From assembly GCA_946800325.1 (NCBI GenBank), contig CAMPEJ010000024.1:62001-126000 (forward strand): 64,000 nucleotides of DNA, in the 5' to 3' direction. Below are positions 39,581 through 52,259 of this stretch, piece after piece (positions within the stretch are counted from its first letter, which is position 1; every line of letters starts with the position of its first letter). The DNA comes from Luzula sylvatica. Its lineage: Eukaryota > Streptophyta > Magnoliopsida > Poales > Juncaceae. The notes beneath the pieces are model-generated. The model searched no databases and was not told where the DNA came from. It saw only the letters and a program-made list of their open reading frames with translations. The position numbers and the translations under genes were made by a program.

Positions 39581-40990
39581 ATACGATTCAAATGATCTCA
39601 AAATACGTTATTTGAACTCCCCAAAGCATAAACAAATTGTTTTGAATCGAAAAACAAACTTTCTTAGTGTTTGTTAATTTTGGTGAAATGTTATGTGGTA
39701 AAAGATACGATTCAAATGATCTAAAAATACGTTATTTGAACTCCCCAAAGCATAAACAAATTGTTTTGAATCGAAAAACAAACTGTCTTAGTGTTTGTAA
39801 ATTTTGGTGAAATGTTATGTGGTAAAAGATACGATTCAAATGATCTCAAAATACGTTATTTGAACTCCCCAAAGAATAAACAGACTGTTTTGAATCGAAA
39901 AACAAACTTTCTTAGTGTTTGTAAATTTTGGTGAAATGTTATGTGGCAAAAGATACGATTCAAATGATCTAAAAATACGTTATTTGAACTCCCCAAAGCA
40001 TAAACAAATTGTTTTGAATCGAAAAACAAACTTTCTTAGTGTTTGTAAATTATGGTGAAATGTTATGTGGTAAAAGATACGATTCAAATGATCTCAAAAT
40101 ACGTTATTTGAACTCCCCAAAGCATAAACAGATTGTTTTGAATCGAAAAACAAACTTTCTTAGTGTTTGTAAATTTTGGTGAAATGTTATGTAGTAAAAG
40201 ATTCGATTCAAATGATCTCAAAATACGTTATTTGAACTCCCCAAAGCATAAACAAATTGTTTTGAATCGAAAAACAAACTTTCTTAGTGTTTGTAAATTT
40301 TGGTGAAATGTTATGTGGTAAAAGATACGATTCAAATGATCTCAAAATACGTTATTTGAACTCCCCAAAGCATAAACAAATTGTTTTGAATCGAAAAACA
40401 AACTGTCTTAGTGTTTGTAAATTTTGGTGAAATGTTATGTGGTAAAAGATACGATTCAAATGATCTCAAAATGCGTTATTTGAACTCCCCAAAGCATAAA
40501 CAAATTGTTTTGAATCGAAAAACAAACTTTCTTAGTGTTTGTAAATTTTGGTGAAATGTAATGTGGTAAAAGATACGATTCAAATGATCTCAAAATACGT
40601 TATTTGAACTCCCCAAAGCATAAACAAATTGTTTTGAATCGAAAAACAAACTTTCTTAGTGTTTGTAAATTTTGGTGAAATGTTATGTGGTAAAAGATAC
40701 GATTCAAATGATCTCAAAATACGTTATTTGAACTCCCCAATGCATAAAAAGATTGTTTTGAATCGAAAAACAAACTTTCTTAGTGTTTGTAAATTTTGGT
40801 GAAATGTTATGTGGTAAAAGATACGATTCAAATGATCTCAAAATACGTTATTTGAACTCCCCAAAGCATAAACAGATTGTTTTGAATCGAAAAACAAACT
40901 TTCTTAGTGTTTGTAAATTTTGGTGAAATGTTATGTGGTAAAAGATACGATTCAAATGATCTCAAAATACGTTATTTGAACTCCCCAAAG
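39581..40990. repeat. 14-monomer-offset duplication, copy 2
   Basis: This copy matches 37845-39254 at 1736 bp, including the private CATAAAAAG monomer at 40739. It ends where AGAATAAACAGACTG replaces the expected AGCATAAACAG, which is the point where the roughly 4-kb copy 41024-45024 begins. Confidence 0.8.
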
Positions 40991-41023
40991 AATAAACAGA
41001 CTGTTTTGAATCGAAAAACAAAC

Positions 41024-44000
41024 GTTCTTAGTGTTTGTAAATTTTGGTGAAATGTTATGTGGTAAAAGATACGATTCAAATGATCTCAAAATACATTATT
41101 TGAACTCCCCAAAGCATAAACAGATTGTTTTGAATCGAAAAACAAACTTTCTTAGTGTTTGTAAATTTTGGTGAAATGTTATGTAGTAAAAGATACGATT
41201 CAAATGATCTCAAAATACGTTATTTGAACTCCCCAAAGCATAAACAAATTGTTTTGAATCGAAAAACAAACTTTCTTAGTGTTTGTTAATTTTGGTGAAA
41301 TGTTATGTGGTAAAAGATACGATTCAAATGATCTAAAAATACGTTATTTGAACTCCCCAAAGCATAAACAAATTGTTTTGAATCGAAAAACAAACTGTCT
41401 TAGTGTTTGTAAATTTTGGTGAAATGTTATGTGGTAAAAGATACGATTCAAATGATCTCAAAATACGTTATTTGAACTCCCCAAAGCATAAACAGACTGT
41501 TTTGAATCGAAAAACAAACTTTCTTAGTGTTTGTAAATTTTGGTGAAATGTTATGTGGTAAAAGATACGATTCAAATGATCTCAAAATACGTTATTTGAA
41601 CTCCCCAAAGCATAAACAGATTGTTTTGAATCGAAAAACAAACTTTCTTAGTGTTTGTAAATTTTGGTGAAATGTTATGTAGTAATAGATACGATTCAAA
41701 TGATCTCAAAATACGTTATTTGAACTCCCCAAAGCATAAACAAATTGTTTTGAATCGAAAAACAAACTTTCTTAGTGTTTGTTAATTTTGGTGAAATGTT
41801 ATGTGGTAAAAGATACGATTCAAATGATCTAAAAATACGTTATTTGAACTCCCCAAAGCATAAACAAATTGTTTTGAATCGAAAAACAAACTGTCTTATT
41901 GTTTGTAAATTTTGGTGAAATGTTATGTGGTAAAAGATACGATTCAAATGATCTCAAAATACGTTATTTGAACTCCCCAAAGAATAAACAGACTGTTTTG
42001 AATCGAAAAACAAACTTTCTTAGTGTTTGTAAATTTTGGTGAAATGTTATGTGGCAAAAGATACGATTCAAATGATCTAAAAATACGTTATTTGAACTCC
42101 CCAAAGCATAAACAAATTGTTTTGAATCGAAAAACAAACTTTCTTAGTGTTTGTAAATTATGGTGAAATGTTATGTGGTAAAAGATACGATTCAAATGAT
42201 CTCAAAATACGTTATTTGAACTCCCCAAAGCATAAACAGATTGTTTTGAATCGAAAAACAAACTTTCTTAGTATTTGTAAATTTTGGTGAAATGTTATGT
42301 GGTAAAAGATACGATTCAAATGATCTCAAAATACATTATTTGAACTCCCCAAAGCATAAACAAATTGTTTTGAATCGACAAACTAACTTTCTTAGTGTTT
42401 GTAAATTTTGGTGAAATGTTATGTAGTAAAAGATTCGATTCAAATGATCTCAAAATACGTTATTTGAACTCCCCAAAGCATAAACAAATTGTTTTGAATC
42501 GAAAAACAAACTTTCTTAGTGTTTGTAAATTTTGGTGAAATGTTATGTGGTAAAAGATACGATTCAAATGATCTCAAAATACGTTATTTGAACTCCCCAA
42601 AGCATAAACAAATTGTTTTGAATCGAAAAACAAACTGTCTTAGTGTTTGTAAATTTTGGTGAAATGTTATGTGGTAAAAGATACGATTCAAATGATCTCA
42701 AAATGCGTTATTTGAACTCCCCAAAGCATAAACAAATTGTTTTGAATCGAAAAACAAACTTTCTTAGTGTTTGTAAATTTTGGTGAAATGTAATGTGGTA
42801 AAAGATACGATTCAAATGATCTCAAAATACGTTATTTGAACTCCCCAAAGCATAAACAAATTGTTTTGAATCGAAAAACAAACTTTCTTAGTGTTTGTAA
42901 ATTTTGGTGAAATGTTATGTGGTAAAAGATACGATTCAAATGATCTCAAAATACGTTATTTGAACTCCCCAATGCATAAACAGATTGTTTTGAATCGAAA
43001 AACAAACTTTCTTAGTGTTTGTAAATTTTGGTGAAATGTTATGTGGTAAAAGATACGATTCAAATGATCTCAAAATACGTTATTTGAACTCCCCAAAGCA
43101 TAAACAGATTGTTTTGAATCGAAAAACAAACTTTCTTAGTGTTTGTAAATTTTGGTGAAATGTTATGTGGTAAAAGATACGATTCAAATGATCTCAAAAT
43201 ACGTTATTTGAACTCCCCAAAGCATAAACAGATTGTTTTGAATCGAAAATCAAACTTTCTTAGTGTTTGTAAATTTTGGTGAAATGTTATGTGGTAAAAG
43301 ATACGATTCAAATGATCTCAAAATACGTTATTTGAACTCCCCAAAGAATAAACAGACTGTTTTGAATCGAAAAACAAACGTTCTTAGTGTTTGTAAATTT
43401 TGGTGAAATGTTATGTGGTAAAAGATACGATTCAAATGATCTCAAAATACATTATTTGAACTCCCCAAAGCATAAACAGATTGTTTTGAATCGAAAAACA
43501 AACTTTCTTAGTGTTTGTAAATTTTGGTGAAATGTTATGTAGTAAAAGATACGATTCAAATGATCTCAAAATACGTTATTTGAACTCCCCAAAGCATAAA
43601 CAAATTGTTTTGAATCGAAAAACAAACTTTCTTAGTGTTTGTTAATTTTGGTGAAATGTTATGTGGTAAAAGATACGATTCAAATGATCTAAAAATACGT
43701 TATTTGAACTCCCCAAAGCATAAACAAATTGTTTTGAATCGAAAAACAAACTGTCTTAGTGTTTGTAAATTTTGGTGAAATGTTATGTGGTAAAAGATAC
43801 GATTCAAATGATCTCAAAATACGTTATTTGAACTCCCCAAAGCATAAACAGACTGTTTTGAATCGAAAAACAAACTTTCTTAGTGTTTGTAAATTTTGGT
43901 GAAATGTTATGTGGTAAAAGATACGATTCAAATGATCTCAAAATACGTTATTTGAACTCCCCAAAGCATAAACAGATTGTTTTGAATCGAAAAACAAACT

Positions 44001-45024
44001 TTCTTAGTATTTGTAAATTTTGGTGAAATGTTATGTGGTAAAAGATACGATTCAAATGATCTCAAAATACATTATTTGAACTCCCCAAAGCATAAACAGA
44101 TTGTTTTGAATCGAAAAACAAACTTTCTTAGTGTTTGTAAATTTTGGTGAAATGTTATGTGGTAAAAGATACGATTCAAATGATCTCAAAATACGTTATT
44201 TGAACTCCCCAAAGCATATAAACAGATTGTTTTGAATCGAAAAACAAACTTTCTTAGTGTTTGTAAATTTTGGTGAAATGTTATGTAGTAAAAGATACGA
44301 TTCAAATGATCTCAAAATACGTTATTTGAACTCCCCAAAGCATAAACAGATTGTTTTGAATCGAAAAACAAACTTTCTTAGTGTTTGTAAATTTTGGTGA
44401 AATGTTATGTAGTAAAAGATACGATTCAAATGATCTCAAAATACGTTATTTGAACTCCCCAAAGCATAAACAAATTGTTTTGAATCGAAAAACAAACTGT
44501 CTTAGTGTTTGTAAATTTTGGTGAAATGTTATGTGGTAAAAGATACGATTCAAATGATCTCAAAATACGTTATTTGAACTCCCCAAAGCATAAACAGATT
44601 GTTTTGAATCGAAAAACAAACTTTCTTAGTGTTTGTAAATTTTGGTGAAATGTTATGTAGTAAAAGATACGATTCAAATGATCTCAAAATACGTTATTTG
44701 AACTCCCCAAAGCATAAACAAATTGTTTTGAATCGAAAAACAAACTGTCTTAGTGGTTGTAAATTTTGGTGAAATGTTATGTGGTAAAAGATACGATTCA
44801 AATGATCTCAAAATACGTTATTTGAACTCCCCAAAGCATAAACAGATTGTTTTGAATCGAAAAACAAACTTTCTTAGTGTTTGTAAATTTTGGTGAAATG
44901 TTATGTAGTAAAAGATACGATTCAAATGATCTCAAAATACGTTATTTGAACTCCCCAAAGCATAAACAAATTGTTTTGAATCGAAAAACAAACTGTCTTA
45001 GTGTTTGTAAATTTTGGTGAAATG
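41024..45024. repeat. About 4-kb block, copy of 28270-32270
   Basis: The segment carries the same ordered variants as 28270-32270, including the +2 bp CATATAAAC monomer (near 44217) and TTAGTGGTTGT at 44755. Private changes include GACAAACTAAC near 42378 and TTATTGTTTG near 41898. CTCGAAATACG near 45057 lies just beyond the right boundary. Confidence 0.8.
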
Positions 45025-47110
45025 TTATGTGGTAAAAGATACGATTCAAATGATCTCGAAATACGTTATTTGAACTCCCCAAAGCATAAACAGATTGTTT
45101 TGAATCGAAAAACAAACTTTCTTAGTGTTTGTAAATTTTGGTGAAATGTTATGTAGTAAAAGATACGATTCAAATGATCTCAAAATACGTTATTTGAACT
45201 CCCCAAAGCATAAACAAATTGTTTTGAATCGAAAAACAAACATTCTTAGTGTTTGTTAATTTTGGTGAAATGTTATGTGGTAAAAGATACGATTCAAATG
45301 ATCTAAAAATACGTTATTTGAACTCCCCAAAGCATAAACAAATTGTTTTGAATCGAAAAACAAACTGTCTTAGTGTTTGTAAATTTTGGTGAAATGTTAT
45401 GTGGTAAAAGATACGATTCAAATGATCTCAAAATACGTTATTTGAACTCCCCAAAGAATAAACAGACTGTTTTGAATCGAAAAACAAACTTTCTTAGTGT
45501 TTGTAAATTTTGGTGAAATGTTATGTGGCAAAAGATACGATTCAAATGATCTAAAAATACGTTATTTGAACTCCCCAAAGCATAAACAAATTGTTTTGAA
45601 TCGAAAAACAAACTTTCTTAGTGTTTGTAAATTATGGTGAAATGTTATGTGGTAAAAGATACGATTCAAATGATCTCAAAATACGTTATTTGAACTCCCC
45701 AAAGCATAAACAGATTGTTTTGAATCGAAAAACAAACTTTCTTAGTATTTGTAAATTTTGGTGAAATGTTATGTGGTAAAAGATACGATTCAAATGATCT
45801 CAAAATACATTATTTGAACTCCCCAAAGCATAAACAGATTGTTTTGAATCGAAAAACAAACTTTCTTAGTTTGTGTAAATTTTGGTGAAATGTTATGTAG
45901 TAAAATATTCGATTCAAATGATCTCAAAATACGTTATTTGAACTCCCCAAAGCATAAACAAATTGTTTTGAATCGAAAAACAAACTTTCTTAGTGTTTGT
46001 AAATTTTGGTGAAATGTTATGTGGTAAAAGATACGATTCAAATGATCTCAAAATACGTTATTTGAACTCCCCAAAGCATAAACAAATTGTTTTGAATCGA
46101 AAAACAAACTGTCTTAGTGTTTGTAAATTTTGGTGAAATGTTATGTGGTAAAAGATACGATTCAAATGATCTCAAAATGCGTTATTTGAACTCCCCAAAG
46201 CATAAACAAATTGTTTTGAATCGAAAAACAAACTGTCTTAGTGTTTGTAAATTTTGGTGAAATGTTATGTGGTAAAAGATACGATTCAAATGATCTCAAA
46301 ATACGTTATTTGAACTCCCCAAAGCATAAACAAATTGTTTTGAATCGAAAAACAAACTTTCTTAGTGTTTGTAAATTTTGGTGAAATGTAATGTGGTAAA
46401 AGATACGATTCAAATGATCTCAAAATACGTTATTTGAACTCCCCAAAGCATAAACAAATTGTTTTGAATCGAAAAACAAACTTTCTTAGTGTTTGTAAAT
46501 TTTGGTGAAATGTTATGTGGTAAAAGATACGATTCAAATGATCTCAAAATACGTTATTTGAACTCCCCAATGCATAAACAGATTGTTTTGAATCGAAAAA
46601 CAAACTTTCTTAGGGTTTATAAATTTTGGTGAAATGTTATGTAGTAAAAGATACGATTCAAATGATCTCAAAATACGTTATTTGAACTCCCCAAAGCATA
46701 AACAGATTGTTTTGAATCGAAAAACAAACTTTCTTAGTGTTTGTAAATTTTGGTGAAATGTTATGTGGTAAAAGATACGATTCAAATGATCTCAAAATAC
46801 GTTATTTGAACTCCCCAAAGCATAAACAAATTGTTTTGAATCGAAAATCAAACTTTCTTAGTGTTTGTAAATATTGGTGAAATGTTATGTGGTAAAAGAT
46901 ACGATTCAAATGATCTCAAAATACGTTATTTGAACTCCCCAAAGAATAAACAGACTGTTTTGAATCGAAAAACAAACTTTCTTAGTGTTTGTAAATTTTG
47001 GTGAAATGTTATGTGGTAAATGATACGATTCAAATGATGTAAAAATACGTTATTTGAACTCCCCAAAGCATAAACAGATTGTTTTGAATCGAAAAACAAA
47101 CTTTCTTAGT
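45025..47110. repeat. Terminal part of the 124-bp array
   Basis: These ordinary monomers run up to the array edge, with a somewhat higher density of private changes: AACATTCTTAG at about 45240, TTAGTTTGTGTAAA near 45868, GTAAAATATTCG near 45902, AAATATTGG near 46871 and GGTAAATGATACG near 47016. Accumulation of private variants near an array edge is expected when edge repeats are homogenised less often. The monomers are still in phase with the whole array. Confidence 0.75.
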
Positions 47111-47174
47111 GTTTGTAAATTTTGGTGAAATGTTATGTGGTAAAAGATACGATTCAAATGATCTCAAAATACGT
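47111..47174. repeat. Truncated last 124-bp monomer
   Basis: Only the first 64 bp of the monomer are present, ending in AAAATACGT. The expected continuation TATTTGAAC is missing and the G-rich minisatellite starts at once. Confidence 0.95.
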
Positions 47175-47640
47175 ATAGGGGAAAAATCTCCAAAGGGGGG
47201 GGGGGGGGGGGGGGGGGTAGGGGGTAAAAATCTCGGAAGGGGGGGGGGGGGGGTAGGGAGTAAAAATCTCCCAAGGGGGGGTAGGGGGTAAAAATCTCAA
47301 AAGGGAGGGGGGGGGGGGGGGGGGGGGGGGGGTAGGGAGTAAAAATCTACAAAGGAGGGGTAGGGGTAAAAATCATCAAAGGGGAATTAGGGGGTAAAAA
47401 TCTCTAAAGGGGGGGTGGGGGTAGGTGGTAAAAATTTCCAAAGTGGGGTAGGGGGTAAAAATCTCCAAAGGGGGGGTTTGGGTAAAAATCTCCGAAAGGG
47501 GGGTAGGAGGGTAAAAATCTCCAAAAGGGGGGGGAGTAGGGGTAAAAATCTCTAAAGGCGGCTGGTAGGTGGTAAAAATCTCCATAGGGGGGTAGGGGGT
47601 AAAAATCTCCAAAGGGGGGGAGGGGGTAAAAATCTCTAAA

Positions 47641-47668
47641 GGGGGGGGGGGGGGGGGGGGGGGGGGGG
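47641..47668 (+). repeat. 28-G homopolymer tract
   Basis: This is one example of an expanded first G tract. Others are 47195-47217 (23 G), 58265-58293 (29 G), 62289-62319 (31 G) and 63009-63037 (29 G). A single tract of this length can in principle fold into an intramolecular quadruplex by itself. Exact lengths may be affected by sequencing error. Confidence 0.85.
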
Positions 47669-50600
47669 AGGGGGTAAAAATCTCCAAAGGGGGGGTAGGG
47701 GGTAAAAATCTCCAAAGGGGGGTAGGGGGTAAAAATATCCAAATGGGGGGTAGGGGGTAAAAATCTCGGAAGGGGGGGATGTAGGGAGTAAAAATCTCCG
47801 AAGGGTGGGGGGGGGTAGGGAGTAAAAATCTCCCAAGGGGGGGTAGGGGGTAAAAATCTCCAAGGGGGGGGGGGGGGGGTGGGGGTAGCGGTTAAAAATC
47901 TTCAAAGGGGGGGGGGGGGGTAGGGGGTAAAAATCTCTATAGGAGGGGGGGTAGGTGGTAAAAATCTCCAAAGTGGGGTATGGGGTAAAAATCTCCAAAG
48001 GGGGTGTAGGGGGTAAAAATCTCCAAAGGGGGGGGGGGGGGGGGGGGGGGGTAGGGGGTAAAAATCTCCAAAGGGGGGGGGGGGTAGGGGGTAAAAATAT
48101 CCAAAGGGGGGTAGGGGGGTAAAAATCTCCAAAGGGGGGGAGGGGGTAAAAATCTCTAAAGGGGGGGGGGGGAGGGGGTAAAAATCTCCAAAGGGGGGGT
48201 AGGGGGTAAAAATCTCCAAAGGGGGGTAGGGGGTAAAAATATCCAAATGGGGGGTAGGGGGTAAAAATCTCGGAAGGGGGGGATGTAGGGAGTAAAAATC
48301 TCCGAAGGGGGGGGGGGGGGGGGGGGGGGGGGTAGGGAGTAAAAATCTCCCAAGGGGGGGTAGGGGGTAAAAATCTCCAAAGGGGGGGGGGGGGGGGTAG
48401 GGGTTAAAAATCTTCAAAGGGGGGGGGGGGGGGGTAGGGGTAAAAATCTCTATACGGGGGGGGGGGGGGGGGTAGGTGGTAAAAATCTCCAAAGTGGGGT
48501 ATGGGGTAAAAATCTCCAAAGGGGGTGTAGGGGGTAAAAATCTCCAAAGGGGGGGGGGGGGGGTAGGGGGTAAAAATCTCCAAAGGGGGGTAGGGGGTAA
48601 AAATATCCAAAGGGGGGTAGGGGTAAAAATCTCCAAAGGGGGGGTAGGGGGTAAAAATATCCAAAGGGTGGGTAGGGGGTAAAAATCTCCAAAGGGGGGG
48701 TAGGGGGTAAAAATCTACAAAGGGGGGGTAGGGGGTAAAAATATCCAAAGGGGGGGGGGGGGGGGGGGGGGTAGGGGTAAAAATCTCCAAAGGGGGGGGG
48801 GGGGGGGGGGGGGTGGGGTAGGGGGTAAAAATCTCTAAAGGGGGGGTAGGGGGTAAAAATCTCCAAAGGGGGGGTAGGGGTAAAAATATCCAAAGGGGGG
48901 GGGGGGGGGTAGGGTTAAAAATCTCCAAAGGGGGGGTAGGGGGTAAAAATCTTCAAAGGGGGTGTAGGGGGTAAAAATCTCCAAAGGGGGGGGGGGGGGG
49001 TAGGGGGTAAAAAACTCCCAAGGGGGGGTAGGGGGTAAAGTTCTCCAAAGGGGGGGTAGGGGTAAAAATCTCCAAAAGGGGGGTGGGGGTAAAAATCTCC
49101 AAAGGGGGGGTAGGGGTAAAAATCTCCAAAGGTTGGGTAGGGGGTAAAAATCTCCAAAGGGGGGGTGGGGGTAAAAATCTCCAAAGGGGGGGTAGGGGTA
49201 AAAATCTCCAAAAGGGGGGTAGGGGGTAAAAATCTTCAAAGGGGGGTAGGGGGTAAAAATCTCCAAAGGGGGGGTAGGGGGTAAAAATATCCAAAGGGGG
49301 GTAGGTGGTAAAAATCTCTAAAGGAGGGGGGTAGGGGATAAAAATCTCCCAAGGGGGGGTAGGGGGTAAAAATATCCAAAGGGGGGGTAGGGGGTAAAAA
49401 TCTCCAAAGGGGGGGGTAGGGGTAAAAATCTCCAAAGGGGGGTAGGGGGTAATAATCTCTAAAGGGGGGGGGGGGGGGGGGGGGGGTACGGGGTAAAAAT
49501 CTCCAAAGGGGGGGGTAGGGGTAAAAATCTCCAAAGGTGGGGTAGGGGGTAAAAATATCCAATGGGGGGGTAGGGGGTAAAATTATCCAAAGGGGGGAGG
49601 TAGGGGGTAAAAATCTCTAAAGGGGGGGTAGGGGGTAAAAATCTCCAAAGGGGGGGTTAGGGTAAAAATCTCCAAAGGGGGGGGGGGGTAGGGGGTAAAA
49701 ATCTTCAAAGGGTGGGTAGGGGGTAAAAGTCTCCAAAGGGGGGGGGGGGGGGGGGGGGGTAGGGGGTAAAAATATCCAAAGGGGGGTAGGAGGTAAAAAT
49801 CTCTAAAGGGGGGGTGGGGGGGTAGAGGGTAAAAATCTCCAAAGGGGGGGTAGGGGGTAAAAAATCTCCAAAGGGGGGGTAGGGGGTAAAAATCTCCAAA
49901 TGGGGGGTAGGGGGTAAAAATCTCCAAACCGGTAGGGGGTAAAAATCTTCAAAGGGGGGGTAGGGGGTAAAAATCTCCAAAGGGGGGGTAGGGGTAAAAA
50001 TCTCCCAAGGGGGGGTAGGGGTAAAAATCTCCAAAGGGGGGGTAGGGGGTAAAAATATCCAAAGGGTGGGTAGGGGGTAAAAATCTCCAAAGGGGGTGTA
50101 GGGGGTAAAAATCTCCAAAGGGGGGGCAGGGGGTAAAAATATCCAAAGGGGGGGTAGGGGGTAAAAATATCCAAAGGGGGGGTAGGGGGTAAAAATCTCT
50201 AAAGGGGGGGGGGGGGGGGGGGGTAGGGGGGTAAAAATCTCCAAAGGGGGGGTAGGGGGTAAAAATCTCCAAAGGGGGGGTAGGGGGTAAAAATCTCCGA
50301 AGGGGTGGTAGGGGGTAAAAATCTCCCAAGGGGGGGTAGGGGGTAAAGATCTCCAAATGGGGGGTAGGGGTAAAAATCTCCCAAGGGGGGGTAGGGGTAA
50401 AAATCTCCAAAGGGGGGGGGGGGGGGTAGGGGGTAAAAATCTCTAAAGGGGGGGTAGGGGGTAAAAATCTCCAAAGGGGGGGGGGGGGGTGGGGGGGTAG
50501 GGGTAAAAATCTCCAAAGGGGGGGGGGGGTAGGGGGTAAAAATCTCTAAAGGGGGGGTAGGGGGTAAAAATCTCCAAAGGGGGGGTAGGGGTAAAAATCT

Positions 50601-52259
50601 CCAAAGGGGGGGTAGGGGGTAAAAATCTCCAAAGGGGGGGTAGGGGTAAAAATCTTCAAAGGGGGGGTAGGGGGTAAAAATCTCCAAAGGGGGGGTAGGG
50701 GGTAAAAATATCCAAAGGGGGGTAGGGGGTAAAAATCTCTAAAGGGGGGGGGGGGTAGGGGGTAAAAAAATCTCCCAAGGGGGGGTAGGGGGTAAAAATG
50801 TCCAAAGGGGGGGGGGGGGTAGGGGGTAAAAATATCCAAAGGGGGGGGGGGTAGGGGTAAAAATCTCCAAAGGGGGGGGTAGGGGGTAAAAATCTTCAAA
50901 GGGGGGGTAGGGGGTAAAAATCTCCAAAGGGGGGGGGGGGGGGGGGGGGGGGGGTAGGGGGTAAAAATCTCCGAAGGGGTGGTAGGGGGTAAAAATCTCC
51001 CAAGGGGTGGTAGGGGGTAAAAATCCCCCAAGGGGGGGTAGGGTGTAAAGTTCTCCAAAGGGGGGGTAGGGGTAAAAATCTCCAAAAGGGGGGTGGGGGT
51101 AAAAATCTCCAATGGGGGGGTAGGGGTAAAAATCTCCAAAAGGGGGGTGGGGGTAAAAATCTCCAAAGGGGGGGTAGGGGTAAAAATCTCCAAAGGTTGG
51201 GTAGGGGGTAAAAATCTCCAAAGGGGGGGGGTAGGGGTAAAAATCTCCGAAGGGGGGTAGGGGTAAAAATCTCCAAAGGGGGGGTAGAGGGTAAAAGTCT
51301 TCAAAGGGGGGGTAGGTGGTAAAAATCTCCAAAGGGGGGGTAGGGGGTAAAAATATCCAAAGGGGGGTAGGTGGTAAAAATCTCTAAAGGAGGGGGGTAG
51401 GGGCTAAAATCTCCCAAGGGGGGGTAGGGAGTAAAAATATCCAAAGGGGGGGTAGGGGTTAAAAATCTCCAAAGGGGGGGGTAGGGGTAAAAATCTCCAA
51501 AGGGGGGGTAGGGGGTAATAATCTCTAAGGGGGGGGGGGGGTACGGGGTAAAAATCTCCAAAGGGGGGGGTAGGGGTAAAAATCTCCAAAGGGGGGATAG
51601 GGGGTAAAAATCTCCAAAGGGGGGGTAGGGGGTAAAAATCTCCAAAGGGGGGGTAGGGGGTAAAAATCTCCAAAGGTGGGGGTAGGGGTAAAAATCTCCA
51701 AAGGGGGGGTAGGGGGTAAAAATCTCCAAAGGGGGGGGGGGGGGTAGGGGGTAAAAATCTTCAAAGGGGGGGGGGGGGGGGGGTAAAAATCTCCAAAGGG
51801 GGGGGTAGGGGGTAAAAATCTCCAATGGGGGGGTAGGGTGTAAAAATCTTCAAAGGGGGGGGGGGGGTAGGGGGTTAAAATCTCAAAAGGGGGGGTAGGG
51901 GGTAAAAATCTCCAAAGGAGGGGTAGGGGGTAAAAATCTTCAAGGGGGGGTAGGGGGTAAAAATCTCCAAAGGGGGGGGTAGGGGGTAGAAATCTCCGAG
52001 GGGGGGGGGGGGGTAGGGGGTAAAAATCTCCAAAGGGGGGGGGGGGGGGGGGGTAGGGTGTAAAAATATCCAAAGGGGGGGTAGGCGGTAAAAATCTCTA
52101 AAGGGGGGGTAGGGGGTAAAAATCTCCAAAGGGGGGGTGTAGGGGTAAAAATCTCCAAAGGGGGGGTAGGGGGTAAAAATCTCCAAAGGGGGGGTAGGTG
52201 GTAAAAATCTCCAAAGGGGGGGTAGGGGGTAAAAATATCCAAAGGGGGGTAGGGGGTAA

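Larger units (their letters stand above)
1..47174. repeat. 124-bp AT-rich satellite array (378 full monomers plus a partial)
   Basis: The array is head-to-tail with all copies in one orientation. Each monomer begins with GTTTGTAAATTTTGG and contains landmarks GATACGATTCAAATGATCT, ACGTTATTTGAACTCCCC and GTTTTGAATCG. Monomer starts fall at 1, 125, 249, 373 and so on, to the last at 47111. After subtracting the SINE (227 bp with one target-site copy), seven +2 bp monomers and three -1 bp monomers, the distance from 1 to 47111 is exactly 378 x 124 bp. Differences are otherwise single substitutions at a limited set of sites, such as TCTAAAAA/TCTCAAAA, ACAAATTG/ACAGATTG, GTGG/GTAG and CTTTCTT/CTGTCTT. 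The array runs off the left edge of the window, so its true length is unknown. The family is not one I recognise. A centromeric or heterochromatic role is possible, but nothing in the sequence proves it. Confidence 0.98.

Noticed and set aside
1..47174. CRISPR array
   Set aside because: The repeats are contiguous with no unique spacers, units are 124 bp, and no cas genes are present.
1..47174. Definite centromere
   Set aside because: A long homogeneous satellite is compatible with a centromere, but no CENP-B-box-like motif or other centromere-specific feature is visible, and 124 bp is not itself diagnostic.
47165..47190. Transposon or LTR at the satellite junction
   Set aside because: No target-site duplication, terminal repeat or non-satellite sequence is present at the join.
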